Below, piece by piece: positions 53,518-64,000 of a stretch of 64,000 nucleotides of DNA. Position numbers and translations under genes: made by a program. This stretch comes from Phyllobacterium sp. OV277 (GTDB lineage Bacteria > Pseudomonadota > Alphaproteobacteria > Rhizobiales > Rhizobiaceae), in assembly GCF_900104355.1 (NCBI RefSeq), contig NZ_FNIY01000004.1:186001-250000 (forward strand), in the 5' to 3' direction. The notes under the pieces were generated by a model, which saw only the letters and a list, made by a program, of their open reading frames with translations, was not told the DNA's origin and searched no databases. How positions within the stretch are numbered: position 1 is the first letter of the stretch; every line of letters begins with the position of its first letter.

Positions 53518-53907
53518 ATGCGATATCCTGTACTACTGATTGGTCTGTCAGTTGCAGTTCTGTCCGTTATTCAAGCCCGCGCTCAGGATGCGGGAGATGC
53601 CACGGCTGGAGCAACAGTTTTCAAGAAATGTGCGGCCTGTCATGTGGCAGACACTGACAAAAACAAGGTTGGACCCTCTCTTAATGGTCTATTTGGCAGA
53701 ACCGCCGGTACACATCCCAGCTTTAACTATTCATCGGCAATGAAGGCCGCCGGTACAGGTGGTCTGGTATGGGATACTGCAAGCTTGCGTGACTATTTGC
53801 ATGACCCGAAGGCCAAAGTACCCGGTACAAAAATGGCTTTCCCCGGTCTGAAAGATGACACGGAAATTTCCAACCTCGAAGCTTATCTCAAACAATATTC
53901 AAAGTAA
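53518..53907 (+). CDS. Soluble cytochrome c (class I, c2/c550-like)
   Basis: A 129-residue periplasmic cytochrome. Signal peptide 1-22 (ends ARA-Q). Haem site Cys38, Cys41, His42 (CAACH); distal ligand Met106 (GTKMAFPG). The mature length near 107 and the NKVGPSLNGLFGRTAG loop fit the mitochondrial-like c2 group. It may carry electrons from XoxG to the oxidase. A strong hairpin follows its stop. Confidence 0.9.
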   Translation: MRYPVLLIGLSVAVLSVIQARAQDAGDATAGATVFKKCAACHVADTDKNKVGPSLNGLFGRTAGTHPSFNYSSAMKAAGTGGLVWDTASLRDYLHDPKAKVPGTKMAFPGLKDDTEISNLEAYLKQYSK

Positions 53908-53912
53908 CAAAG

Positions 53913-53940
53913 TTGCCGCCGGTTTGATATCCGGCGGCAA
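53913..53940. terminator. Bidirectional terminator hairpin
   Basis: TTGCCGCCGG (53913-53922) and CCGGCGGCAA (53931-53940) form a perfect 10-base stem with an 8-base loop. It lies between the convergent cytochrome and thioredoxin-like genes. On the reverse strand CTTTGTT follows. Confidence 0.8.
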
Positions 53941-53945
53941 TCCAT

Positions 53946-54503
53946 TCAGACGTTCTCGCGCCATTTGATCGAACAGCCGACTGAGGCAAGCTGCTCACGC
54001 GGTCCTTGTCCAGACAGAGCAACTTGCTGCATGGCCTCGAACAAATCCCGGCGCAGATCAGCTATGGCTTCCTGTTTACGCGATCCATCCAGACGCCCGC
54101 GATATTGCAACTCTGCATCGGCGTTGAACCCGAAAAAGTCAGGTGTGCACACGGCACCATAGGCCCGCGCAACCATCTGGTCCGCATCATGCAAATAATG
54201 AAAGGGAAACGCATTTTCCCGCGAGAAGAGCTGCATATTCTCAAAGGAATCGGCGGGATAGGCCGCAGCGTCATTGGCATTGATGGCTACGAAACCAACG
54301 CCAAGTTTCTTGAGATCGCTTGCGTCACGCACCATACGCTGCATGACAGCCCTAACATAAGGGCAGTGATTGCAGATGAAGGCGACGACAAGTCCACTTT
54401 GCCCGGCCTGAGCCAGAATGGAATGTCTTTGGCCATCTGCACCCATCAAGTTTGCATCTAAAGCCTTCCAGCCGAAATCACAAAGTGGCGGTATCGCGGC
54501 CAT
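53946..54503 (-). CDS. Thioredoxin-like redoxin family protein
   Basis: A 185-residue thioredoxin-fold protein of the AhpC/TSA-like group. The redox motif is Cys44-N-H-Cys47 in FICNHCPYVRAVMQRM. No signal peptide. The family often accompanies metabolism of reactive compounds, but the partner is unknown. It lies 15 bases downstream of the rpe gene in the same direction and may be the last gene of the cbb operon. Confidence 0.8.
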   Translation of the reverse strand: MAAIPPLCDFGWKALDANLMGADGQRHSILAQAGQSGLVVAFICNHCPYVRAVMQRMVRDASDLKKLGVGFVAINANDAAAYPADSFENMQLFSRENAFPFHYLHDADQMVARAYGAVCTPDFFGFNADAELQYRGRLDGSRKQEAIADLRRDLFEAMQQVALSGQGPREQLASVGCSIKWRENV

Positions 54504-54518
54504 TTTTGCTCACTCCTG

Positions 54519-55208
54519 TCATGCTGCCTCGTATTGCCTTGCATTGTCGGCGGCGCTCCGGATGGCAGCTATGTTATGAGCATAGGCCACCTTGCCGTTT
54601 CCCCTAAAGATTGCAGACCCTGCGACAAGCACATCAGCTCCGGCTGCGGCAACCAAAGGCGCTGTCTCCGGCGTGACACCGCCGTCAATCTCGATAAGGA
54701 TGGGGCGATTCCCGATCAGAGCTTTCAAACGCCGTGTTTTCTCAACGACCGATGGAATGAATGCCTGCCCACCAAACCCCGGATTGACGGTCATCAGGAG
54801 TACGAGATCAAGCCGATCCAATACATATTCGATGACGGTTTCGGGTGTGGAGGGATTGAGAGAGACACCTGCCTTTTTGCCAAGATTGCGAATGGTCTGC
54901 AGAGAGCGATCCAGATGTGGGCCAGCTTCCGCATGAACTGTGATGAAGTCACAGCCAGCGTCAGCAAAAGCACCAAGATAATCATCTGCAGGTGCGATCA
55001 TGAGATGACAATCGAATATGGCTTCGGTTCGATTGCGGATCGACTTTATGACCTGCGGACCAAAAGTGATGTTCGGAACGAAATGCCCATCCATTACATC
55101 GAGATGTACCCAGTCCGCTCCGGCCCCCACGATGTCTTCCACTTCTTCTCCGAGCCGGGAAAAATCGGCGGAGAGAACGGATGGTGCTATGAGTGTCTTG
55201 CGGTTCAT
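54519..55208 (-). CDS. rpe: Ribulose-phosphate 3-epimerase
   Basis: A 229-residue TIM-barrel enzyme (cbbE/ppe) that links xylulose 5-phosphate and ribulose 5-phosphate in the Calvin cycle. Family marks are [55 protein letters not shown] and the phosphate loop [11 protein letters not shown]. It overlaps cbbX by 4 bases. A second housekeeping copy elsewhere is likely. Confidence 0.95.
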   Translation of the reverse strand: MNRKTLIAPSVLSADFSRLGEEVEDIVGAGADWVHLDVMDGHFVPNITFGPQVIKSIRNRTEAIFDCHLMIAPADDYLGAFADAGCDFITVHAEAGPHLDRSLQTIRNLGKKAGVSLNPSTPETVIEYVLDRLDLVLLMTVNPGFGGQAFIPSVVEKTRRLKALIGNRPILIEIDGGVTPETAPLVAAAGADVLVAGSAIFRGNGKVAYAHNIAAIRSAADNARQYEAA

Positions 55209-56143
55209 GGTGTTTGATCCTCCGCAGCAGCCTTTGCAAATACGCGGCTACTCCTGATATCCGCAGCCGTGATCGTTGAGAGTGTCATGGCATCGGTTGG
55301 TCCACGGGATGCTTCGAATAGCCGGTTGGCATGACGCAGCCGAGCCCGGTCCAAGGCATTGCGGATGGAGCGGGCATTGGCAAAATGCGGCTGCTGCCGG
55401 CGCCGTTTTATATAATCGGCCATGATGGTGCGGCCTTCCTCATCGAAATTGTAGTTCTGTTTGGCCAGCATGGTTTCAGCAATGCTCAGGAGCTCATCGG
55501 AGCTATAGTCGGGAAAATCTATATGATGCGCGATGCGCGAACGAAAACCCGGATTGCTTTCGAAGAACTTGTCCATCCTATCAGCATAGCCTGCAAGAAT
55601 GACCACAAGATCATCGCGCTGGTTCTCCATCACCTGAAGCAGTATCTCAATAGCTTCCTGACCGTAATCCCGCTCATTCTCCTGCCGGTGCAGATAATAG
55701 GCTTCGTCAATGAACAGCACGCCGCCCATGGCTCTCTTCAATATCTCCTTGGTCTTAGGCGCCGTATGACCAATATATTGGCCCACGAGATCGTCGCGCG
55801 TAACCGAGACGAGATGGCCTTTGCGAATATAGCCGAGGCGATGCAGGAGATCTGCCATACGCAGCGCCACAGTGGTTTTACCAGTGCCGGGATTGCCACT
55901 GAAGCTCATATGCAGGGTTGGCGTCTCGTGGGCGAGACCCATGCGTCGCCGCGCCCGCTCCACCAGCAGCAAGGCGGCTGTTTCCTTGATCCGTTGCTTA
56001 ACCGGCTTTAGGCCAATCAAATCGCGATCAAGCTCATCCAGCACATCCTTGACACCCGATTCCACATATTCAGCACGCAGATCAACCGCCGCAAGAATTT
56101 CCCTGTCAGTATCCGGAAGCTCCATGTTTACGATGTCAGCCAT
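55205..56143 (-). CDS. cbbX: CbbX, red-type RuBisCO activase
   Basis: 312 residues from ATG 56143 ([10 protein letters not shown]); the longer reading lies within rbcS. An AAA+ ATPase that remodels inhibited form IC RuBisCO. Walker A is GNPGTGKTT (residues 83-91), Walker [13 protein letters not shown], pore-loop region [11 protein letters not shown]. It overlaps the end of rbcS by 8 bases. Confidence 0.96.
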   Translation of the reverse strand: MADIVNMELPDTDREILAAVDLRAEYVESGVKDVLDELDRDLIGLKPVKQRIKETAALLLVERARRRMGLAHETPTLHMSFSGNPGTGKTTVALRMADLLHRLGYIRKGHLVSVTRDDLVGQYIGHTAPKTKEILKRAMGGVLFIDEAYYLHRQENERDYGQEAIEILLQVMENQRDDLVVILAGYADRMDKFFESNPGFRSRIAHHIDFPDYSSDELLSIAETMLAKQNYNFDEEGRTIMADYIKRRRQQPHFANARSIRNALDRARLRHANRLFEASRGPTDAMTLSTITAADIRSSRVFAKAAAEDQTP

Positions 56144-56555
56144 AACGTTGACCCGCCGGTTTGTCCGTCGCATAGGACCTCGTCGTGTAACGGACCACAC
56201 GGCCTTCCCCTTCCTGACGCGCAAGATGGAAACCCGGTTCCTCCTGCGGGCGATTGACGAGGAAGGACAGCTTCACCGACTCCCATCCATGGGAATTGTC
56301 AAAGGCAATCAAACGGATATAGCTATCGCCATAAGCCTTGCGGCATTCTTTTAATTCCATCATCAATGCGGCCGCATCCGGATTGTCAAACATCGGATGC
56401 CCCCACATATCCCAATAGGTGTTGCGCGGGTGCGGGTCATCGGTGAACTCGAGACTGACAGCCCAGCCCTTATCGATGCAATACTGCACTTGCCGGGAAA
56501 TCTGTTCGTCTGTCAGATCGGGCAGGAACGAGAATGCTCCCTGAGTAATACGCAT
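56136..56555 (-). CDS. cbbS: RuBisCO small subunit, form IC
   Basis: 139 residues from ATG 56555 ([19 protein letters not shown]), preceded by AGGAGAAA. It shows [23 protein letters not shown] and the long C-terminal beta-hairpin extension ([20 protein letters not shown]) typical of red-type small subunits. It follows cbbL by 10 bases. Confidence 0.96.
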   Translation of the reverse strand: MRITQGAFSFLPDLTDEQISRQVQYCIDKGWAVSLEFTDDPHPRNTYWDMWGHPMFDNPDAAALMMELKECRKAYGDSYIRLIAFDNSHGWESVKLSFLVNRPQEEPGFHLARQEGEGRVVRYTTRSYATDKPAGQRYG

Positions 56556-56565
56556 GTCGTTTCTC

Positions 56566-59134
<2,569 letters not shown>

Positions 59135-59136
59135 GA

Positions 59137-61161
59137 TCAATACTCCTTTTCGCTGATGAGTTTGCGCGCAGTGGCAACAATGTTTTCGGGTGTAATGCCG
59201 AAATGGCGGTATAGATCCGGCGCAGGCGCGCTGGCACCAAACCCCTGCATGCCGATGAAAGCACCCTTCTCACCGACCCAGCGATCCCAACCCAGACGGG
59301 CCGCCGCCTCAATACCGATACGCGGTGCAGCCGCCAGCACAGACCGGCGATAGGCTGGAGTTTGCGCCTCGAACAGTTCCCACGACGGCATGGAAACAAC
59401 GGCCGCGGCAATCTTGTGCTGACCTCGCAGAATATCAGCGGCAGTACAGGCAATCTCGACTTCAGAACCTGTGGCCAGCAATGTCACAGCACGGGGTTCA
59501 GCTGTTTCCCGCAGCACATAAGCACCGCGCGCCGAACGGTTCTCCTCGATATGAGCATGACGCAGCATTGACAGATTCTGACGCGAGAGAACGATGACGC
59601 TCGGCCTGTCCGTATTTTTGAGTGCAAGTTCCCAGCATTCAGCTGTCTCGATGATGTCCGCCGGACGGAACACATTCATACCGGGTGTGGCCCGCAGCAT
59701 GGCCAGATGTTCGATCGGCTGGTGGGTCGGCCCATCTTCTCCGAGGCCAATCGAGTCATGCGTCATGACATAGATCACCTGCTGTCCCATCAGCGCTGAA
59801 AGACGCATGGCGCCCCGCGCATAATCTGCAAATACCAGGAATGTTCCTCCGTAAGGGACAAAGCCGCCATGCAGCGCCAGACCGTTCATCGCGGCAGCCA
59901 TGCCATGCTCGCGAATGCCGTAGTGAATGTAACGGCCGGAGAAATCACCAGGCGTAACGTCGAGCATCCCCGGCGTGACGGTCAGGTTCGAGTGTGTCAG
60001 ATCAGCGGACCCGCCAATTGTGAGATTGGTGGCGGTATTGATGACGCCAAGCACCATTTCCGAGGCCTTGCGCGTCGCAACCTTTGTCGCCTTCTCCACA
60101 TGCTCGCGGCGAAAAGCTGCGAGTTCCTCAAATACCGCTGCTGGTATCTGTTTCTGCACAGCTTGCTTGAGGTCCTCGCCCTTTGATGATGCTGCTATCC
60201 GCACGCACCATTCACGCCGCTCGTCAGCGCCTCGACGTGCAACATCGCGCCACGTCTCAAGAATATCTTGCGGAACGACGAAGGGTTCATATGGCCAATC
60301 TATTGTGAGCCGTGCAGCGGCAATTTCCGACGCACCAAGTGGAGCGCCGTGTGTCTTTTCAGTTCCCTGCAGATTGGGCGCTCCTTTACCGATAATCGTA
60401 CGGCATGAAATCAACGATGGAGAATTCGATTCCCTGGCATGGGCGATTGCCTTTGCAATCTCATCGTAATCATGGCCGTCAATATCCTGCACATCGAAAC
60501 CGGCCGCCGTAAAACGGGCCAATTGATCTGTGGACGTTGAAAGCGATGTCGGCCCGTCAATAGAGATCGAATTGTTGTCCCAAAACACAATCAGCTTCGA
60601 AAGCTTTAAATGCCCTGCAAGGTCGATAGCCTCGTGGCTGAGGCCTTCTTGCAGACAGCCGTCTCCAGCGATGACATAGGTGTAGTGATCAACGATATCC
60701 GGCCCAAATCGTGCCGCCAGCATGCGTTCGGCCAGTGCCATGCCGACAGCCGTGGCTATGCCCTGTCCAAGCGGCCCTGTCGTCATTTCAATGCCCTGCG
60801 CGTGACCGTATTCCGGATGGCCCGCCGTCTTTGCCCCGATCTGACGGAAACGCTGCAACTCTTCAACGGGCATATCAGGGTACCCGATCAGGTAATGCAG
60901 CGCGTATTGCAGCATGGAGCCATGACCGGCGGAAAGGACAAATCGGTCACGATCCGGCCATTGCGGATGTAACGGATCAAGCTTGATAAACCGCTTGAAA
61001 AGAACTGTGGCAACATCGGCCATCCCCATAGGCATGCCAGGATGGCCCGAATTGGCCTTCTGGACACTATCCATGACCAGGGCCCGGATTGCGTTCGCCA
61101 TATCCCGATCTGAGACAACTTCGGTATCCGGGGCTTCCTGAAGCAAAACTTGAGTGTTCAT
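59137..61161 (-). CDS. cbbT: Transketolase
   Basis: 674 residues from ATG 61161, preceded by GAGGAGAAGACG. The enzyme moves two-carbon units in the regeneration of ribulose 5-phosphate. TPP motif [11 protein letters not shown]...[11 protein letters not shown]; catalytic His in [33 protein letters not shown]. It sits between cbbP and cbbA with short gaps. Confidence 0.96.
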   Translation of the reverse strand: MNTQVLLQEAPDTEVVSDRDMANAIRALVMDSVQKANSGHPGMPMGMADVATVLFKRFIKLDPLHPQWPDRDRFVLSAGHGSMLQYALHYLIGYPDMPVEELQRFRQIGAKTAGHPEYGHAQGIEMTTGPLGQGIATAVGMALAERMLAARFGPDIVDHYTYVIAGDGCLQEGLSHEAIDLAGHLKLSKLIVFWDNNSISIDGPTSLSTSTDQLARFTAAGFDVQDIDGHDYDEIAKAIAHARESNSPSLISCRTIIGKGAPNLQGTEKTHGAPLGASEIAAARLTIDWPYEPFVVPQDILETWRDVARRGADERREWCVRIAASSKGEDLKQAVQKQIPAAVFEELAAFRREHVEKATKVATRKASEMVLGVINTATNLTIGGSADLTHSNLTVTPGMLDVTPGDFSGRYIHYGIREHGMAAAMNGLALHGGFVPYGGTFLVFADYARGAMRLSALMGQQVIYVMTHDSIGLGEDGPTHQPIEHLAMLRATPGMNVFRPADIIETAECWELALKNTDRPSVIVLSRQNLSMLRHAHIEENRSARGAYVLRETAEPRAVTLLATGSEVEIACTAADILRGQHKIAAAVVSMPSWELFEAQTPAYRRSVLAAAPRIGIEAAARLGWDRWVGEKGAFIGMQGFGASAPAPDLYRHFGITPENIVATARKLISEKEY

Positions 61162-61171
61162 CGTCTTCTCC

Positions 61172-62044
61172 TCACGAGGCTCGGTTTTTGCGCTCAATCA
61201 ACTGCATGATCAGCGGTGTCAGGATGAGTTGCATTGCCAGGTCGAGTTTGTTGCCCGGCACAACGATCGAATTGGCTCGCGACATGAAGGAGTCGTGAAT
61301 CATTGAAAGCAGGTACGGGAAGTCGATCCCGCGCGGTCGCGCAAACCGGATAACCAGCATCGATTCATCCGGTGTTGGTATCCAACGGGCAATGAACGGG
61401 TTGGACGTGTCGACGATCGGCACACGCTGGAAGTTGATATCCGTCAACGTGAATTGCGGCGTGATATAACGCACATAGTCCGGCATTCGGCGCAGGATGA
61501 CATCCATAACCGCTTCAGTGGAATATCCACGCGTTGAGCGGTCGCGATGGATCTTCTGAATCCATTCGAGATTGATGACTGGCACGACGCCAATCTTGAG
61601 GTCCGCGTGACGGGCAAGATTGATGCCGTCTGCTACAGCACAGCCATGCAGTCCTTCATAGAACAGCAGTGTGCTCGGCGGAAAGTCGCGCCATTCGGTA
61701 AATGTACCAGCGGGCGCACCATATTGCTGAGCTTCATCATCATCATGAATATAGGTCCGGGTTTGGCCGGTTCCTTTGCGGCCATATTGTTCAAAGACCT
61801 CGTCAAGCTTGGAGAGTTCATTCGCATCGACATGAAAATGCGTGAAATTGGGATTTCCCTTCTTTTCCTCTTCCGCAACTTTTGCCTTCATGGTGTTGCG
61901 ATCATATTTGTGGAATGCATCCCCTTCGATAAAAGCTGCTTCAATATTCTCCCGACGAAAAATCTGTTCGAAGATCCGCTTGACCGACGTTGTTCCAGCG
62001 CCAGATGAGCCTGTGATGGAGATAATTGGATGTTTTGCCGACAT
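61172..62044 (-). CDS. cbbP: Phosphoribulokinase
   Basis: 290 residues from ATG 62044 ([21 protein letters not shown]), the octameric bacterial type. P-loop GSSGAGTT at residues 12-19; [12 protein letters not shown] holds catalytic Asp; LLFYEGLHG is Walker B-like. It makes ribulose 1,5-bisphosphate. GGGAGGGAGATCG precedes the start. It follows cbbF by 16 bases. Confidence 0.97.
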   Translation of the reverse strand: MSAKHPIISITGSSGAGTTSVKRIFEQIFRRENIEAAFIEGDAFHKYDRNTMKAKVAEEEKKGNPNFTHFHVDANELSKLDEVFEQYGRKGTGQTRTYIHDDDEAQQYGAPAGTFTEWRDFPPSTLLFYEGLHGCAVADGINLARHADLKIGVVPVINLEWIQKIHRDRSTRGYSTEAVMDVILRRMPDYVRYITPQFTLTDINFQRVPIVDTSNPFIARWIPTPDESMLVIRFARPRGIDFPYLLSMIHDSFMSRANSIVVPGNKLDLAMQLILTPLIMQLIERKNRAS

Positions 62045-62060
62045 GATCGATCTCCCTCCC

Positions 62061-63110
62061 TCAAGCCCTGAACAGGCCACGATTACTGAACAGTGGTGCA
62101 CGCTCACCAATATTGCTGGGTTCGCTATGGTAGCGACTGATCCGGGCTACTTCCCGCACCGAGCCGAAGACGAAGGGAACCCGCTGATGCATGGCCTTGG
62201 GCGTGAGATCGAGAATACGGGCCGAAGTATCTGTCGCTCCCCCACCAGCCTGTTCGATGAGAAACGCTATGGGGTTCGCCTCATAGATGAGACGGATACG
62301 ACCATCGCCATAGCCTTTGCGCTTATCGCCCGGATAGAGAAACACACCCCCTCGCATAAGAATGCGATAGGCCTCGGCAACCAGTGATGCGATCCAACGC
62401 ATGTTGAAATCGCGTTCGCGTGGTCCTTCGCTGCCTTTCAGACAGTCATCCATATAGAGCTGAACCGCCTCGTCCCAATGCCGGTAATTAGCCGCGTTGA
62501 CGGCAAACTCATGCGCCTGGCTGGCAATGACAATGCTGTCATAGGCTTGTACAAATGTGCCAAGTCGACTCGAGAAGACAAAGGCATGCGTCCCGTTGCC
62601 AAGTGTTAGAACAAGAGCCAGTTGCGGACCGTAAATGAAGAACCCTGCTGCGAGCTGGCGATCGCCCTTCTGAAAGAACGAGGCGACTGGCTCGCTGCTC
62701 GGATCACCAGCCACTGGGAGGATGGAGAAAATAGTCCCTATTGATACATTGGTGTCGATATTGGATGACCCATCGAGTGGATCGATAGCCAACGCCAATG
62801 GAGCAAGAGGATTCAACAGCGCCGGATGCATCAACTCTTCAGAGCCGTATAAAGCGACCGGCGCCTGCCGCATTGCTTCAAGAAACATGTCGTCTGCGAA
62901 GACGTCGAGCGCCTTCTGCGGATCACCGTCAGCATTCTTGCCACCAGTGCCGCCGGAAAAAGCTTTTCCGAGTGCCCCCTGATTAATGACACTGCGAATC
63001 TTGACTGCAGTTAAAGCCAGTTGGCGCAGCACCGCTGCAACCGACGTGCGCAAAGGGTTACTATGTTCCGCATAGGATCCAAGAAAGGCGTCTAGCGTCG
63101 CCGTGGTCAT
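62061..63110 (-). CDS. cbbF: Fructose-1,6-bisphosphatase class I
   Basis: A 349-residue phosphatase, first gene of the cbb operon. Metal site LALAIDPLDGSSNIDTNVSIGTIFSIL; GGVFLYPGDKRKGYGDGRIRLIYEANP is the substrate region. GGGAGGACGACC precedes the ATG. Its promoter shares the 121-base gap with cbbR. Confidence 0.97.
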   Translation of the reverse strand: MTTATLDAFLGSYAEHSNPLRTSVAAVLRQLALTAVKIRSVINQGALGKAFSGGTGGKNADGDPQKALDVFADDMFLEAMRQAPVALYGSEELMHPALLNPLAPLALAIDPLDGSSNIDTNVSIGTIFSILPVAGDPSSEPVASFFQKGDRQLAAGFFIYGPQLALVLTLGNGTHAFVFSSRLGTFVQAYDSIVIASQAHEFAVNAANYRHWDEAVQLYMDDCLKGSEGPRERDFNMRWIASLVAEAYRILMRGGVFLYPGDKRKGYGDGRIRLIYEANPIAFLIEQAGGGATDTSARILDLTPKAMHQRVPFVFGSVREVARISRYHSEPSNIGERAPLFSNRGLFRA

Positions 63111-63196
63111 GGTCGTCCTCCCGTACCTGGTCGTCTTTCGCGCCAGACTTCAGGACCATGGGACCATCAACGGTGTACTAAGTAAAATTTATTATA

Positions 63197-63213
63197 TTTA
63201 CCTTATAGATAAA
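63197..63213. promoter_or_regulatory. Palindromic site in the cbbF-cbbR gap, LysR-type operator with a BioR-like box
   Basis: TTTA-N9-TAAA (63197-63213) fits a LysR T-N11-A site and probably belongs to CbbR. Inside it, TTATAGATAA at 63203-63212 is also an exact match to the BioR operator consensus. Which protein binds cannot be decided from sequence. Confidence 0.6.
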
Positions 63214-63231
63214 ATTCATTAAGTGTGGGTG

Positions 63232-64000
63232 ATGCGCAATTTGAATCTCAAACAGTTACGGGCAATACAGGCGATCAAGCAGCATGGAACCATTGTCGCT
63301 GCAGCCAATACATTAGGGCTGACACCTCCTGCGGTAACAATTCAGCTCAAGCTTGTTGAGGAGGAAGCCGATATTGTCCTGTTTGATCGCACCAATGTGG
63401 GTCTACGTCCAACCGCTGCCGGACTTGCATTTTTGGATGCAGCCCAGATGATCGAGGAAAGGCTGCGCCTTCTCCATGACGAGATTGACGCAATCAAAGG
63501 TCTGCGGGTCGGCACATTATCTCTTGGAGTTGTATCGACGGCCAAATATTTTGCTCCTCAGCTCATGGCGACTTTTGGTAAGGAACATCCTGATATTGCA
63601 ATCAAGCTGATGATCGGAAACCGTGCGGAGATCATCAACAGTTTGAAAAGTCATGCTGTGGATCTTGCTCTGATGGGCCGACCACCCAAGGAGATTCCGC
63701 TGCGATCTGCAGTTTTTGGCGATCATCCACTGGTCATGATTGCCGCGCCGGATCACCCGCTCGCCGATTGCCGGGATATAACGAAAGAACGTATTGCACT
63801 GGAACATTTTCTTATCCGTGAGCCAGGTTCCGGCACCCGTATATCTCTGGAGATTTTCCTCAGCGAGTTGCCCGGACGTATAGATGATCTCGGCACGGAA
63901 ATGTCTTCCAATGAGACGATCAAACAGGCCGTTATGGCCGGACTCGGCATTGCGTTCATCTCGGCACACACGATCGCACTGGAGCTTGAAGTCGGTAAGC
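63232..64000 (+). CDS. cbbR: CbbR, LysR-type activator of the Calvin cycle operon, partial
   Basis: 256 residues from ATG 63232 run off the right edge. The helix-turn-helix (LKQLRAIQAIKQHGTIVAAANTLGLTPPAVTIQLKLVE) is followed by the effector domain, with KGLRVGTLSLGVVSTAKYFAPQLM and REPGSGTR typical of CbbR. It is divergent from cbbF. CbbR usually responds to Calvin cycle metabolites or redox state. Confidence 0.93.
   Translation, partial: MRNLNLKQLRAIQAIKQHGTIVAAANTLGLTPPAVTIQLKLVEEEADIVLFDRTNVGLRPTAAGLAFLDAAQMIEERLRLLHDEIDAIKGLRVGTLSLGVVSTAKYFAPQLMATFGKEHPDIAIKLMIGNRAEIINSLKSHAVDLALMGRPPKEIPLRSAVFGDHPLVMIAAPDHPLADCRDITKERIALEHFLIREPGSGTRISLEIFLSELPGRIDDLGTEMSSNETIKQAVMAGLGIAFISAHTIALELEVGK

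Overview
The window most likely comes from an alphaproteobacterium of the order Hyphomicrobiales (Rhizobiales), with a Brucella/Phyllobacterium/Sinorhizobium-like gene repertoire. The evidence is a bioBFDAZ operon under a GntR-type BioR with BioR boxes, a form IC (red-type) RuBisCO operon with cbbX, and an alphaproteobacterial xoxFGJ-pqq arrangement. The genus cannot be fixed from the sequence alone. Almost every base is coding, and I see no tRNA, rRNA, insertion sequence or CRISPR array.

Layout. 1-257 is the start of a sugar-type ABC binding protein cut by the window edge. 493-6367 holds the biotin operon bioB-F-D-A-Z and its repressor gene bioR. 6523-15205 is an ordinary accessory stretch: fatty acid desaturase, two LysR regulators, a methyltransferase, a MocR regulator divergent from an MFS transporter, an SDR, and the rotting remains of a gluconate 2-dehydrogenase locus. 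15538-17370 encodes a large secreted protein of unknown role whose C-terminal half looks like two SecD-type periplasmic domains. 17442-35148 is a tetrahydromethanopterin (H4MPT) C1-transfer island: fhcBADC, a pterin dehydratase, RFAP synthase, mtdB, an ATP-grasp gene, mch, orf5, orf7, fae, and the cofactor-synthesis genes orf17, orf19, orf21, orf22, afpA, orf20 and a fused orf9(mfnB)-folB gene. 35294-53907 is a quinoprotein methanol oxidation island: a PQQ-associated ABC system and beta-propeller, pqqABCDE, a CXXCW rhodanese protein, xoxJ, xoxG, xoxF, a SoxYZ-like carrier, a metallohydrolase, an SsuABC-like transporter, small unknown secreted proteins and a soluble cytochrome c. 53946-64000 is a thioredoxin-like gene followed by the Calvin cycle operon cbbF-P-T-A-L-S-X-rpe with a divergent cbbR.

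How it works together (inference from family knowledge). XoxF, a lanthanide-dependent PQQ methanol dehydrogenase with cytochrome XoxG, oxidises methanol to formaldehyde (or formate) in the periplasm. Fae, MtdB, Mch and Fhc carry the C1 unit on H4MPT and a methanofuran analogue to formate. Formate is presumably oxidised to CO2 by a dehydrogenase outside the window, and CO2 is fixed by the Calvin cycle. The window is therefore close to a complete genetic kit for autotrophic-type methylotrophy in about 46 kb. No mxaFI, serine-cycle or formate dehydrogenase genes are present here.

Most promising for follow-up are the MfnB-FolB fusion, the secreted tandem SecD-like protein, the ABC transporter/metallohydrolase/SoxYZ operon beside xoxF, a perfect BioR-like box in the cbbF-cbbR gap, and the fossil gluconate dehydrogenase locus.
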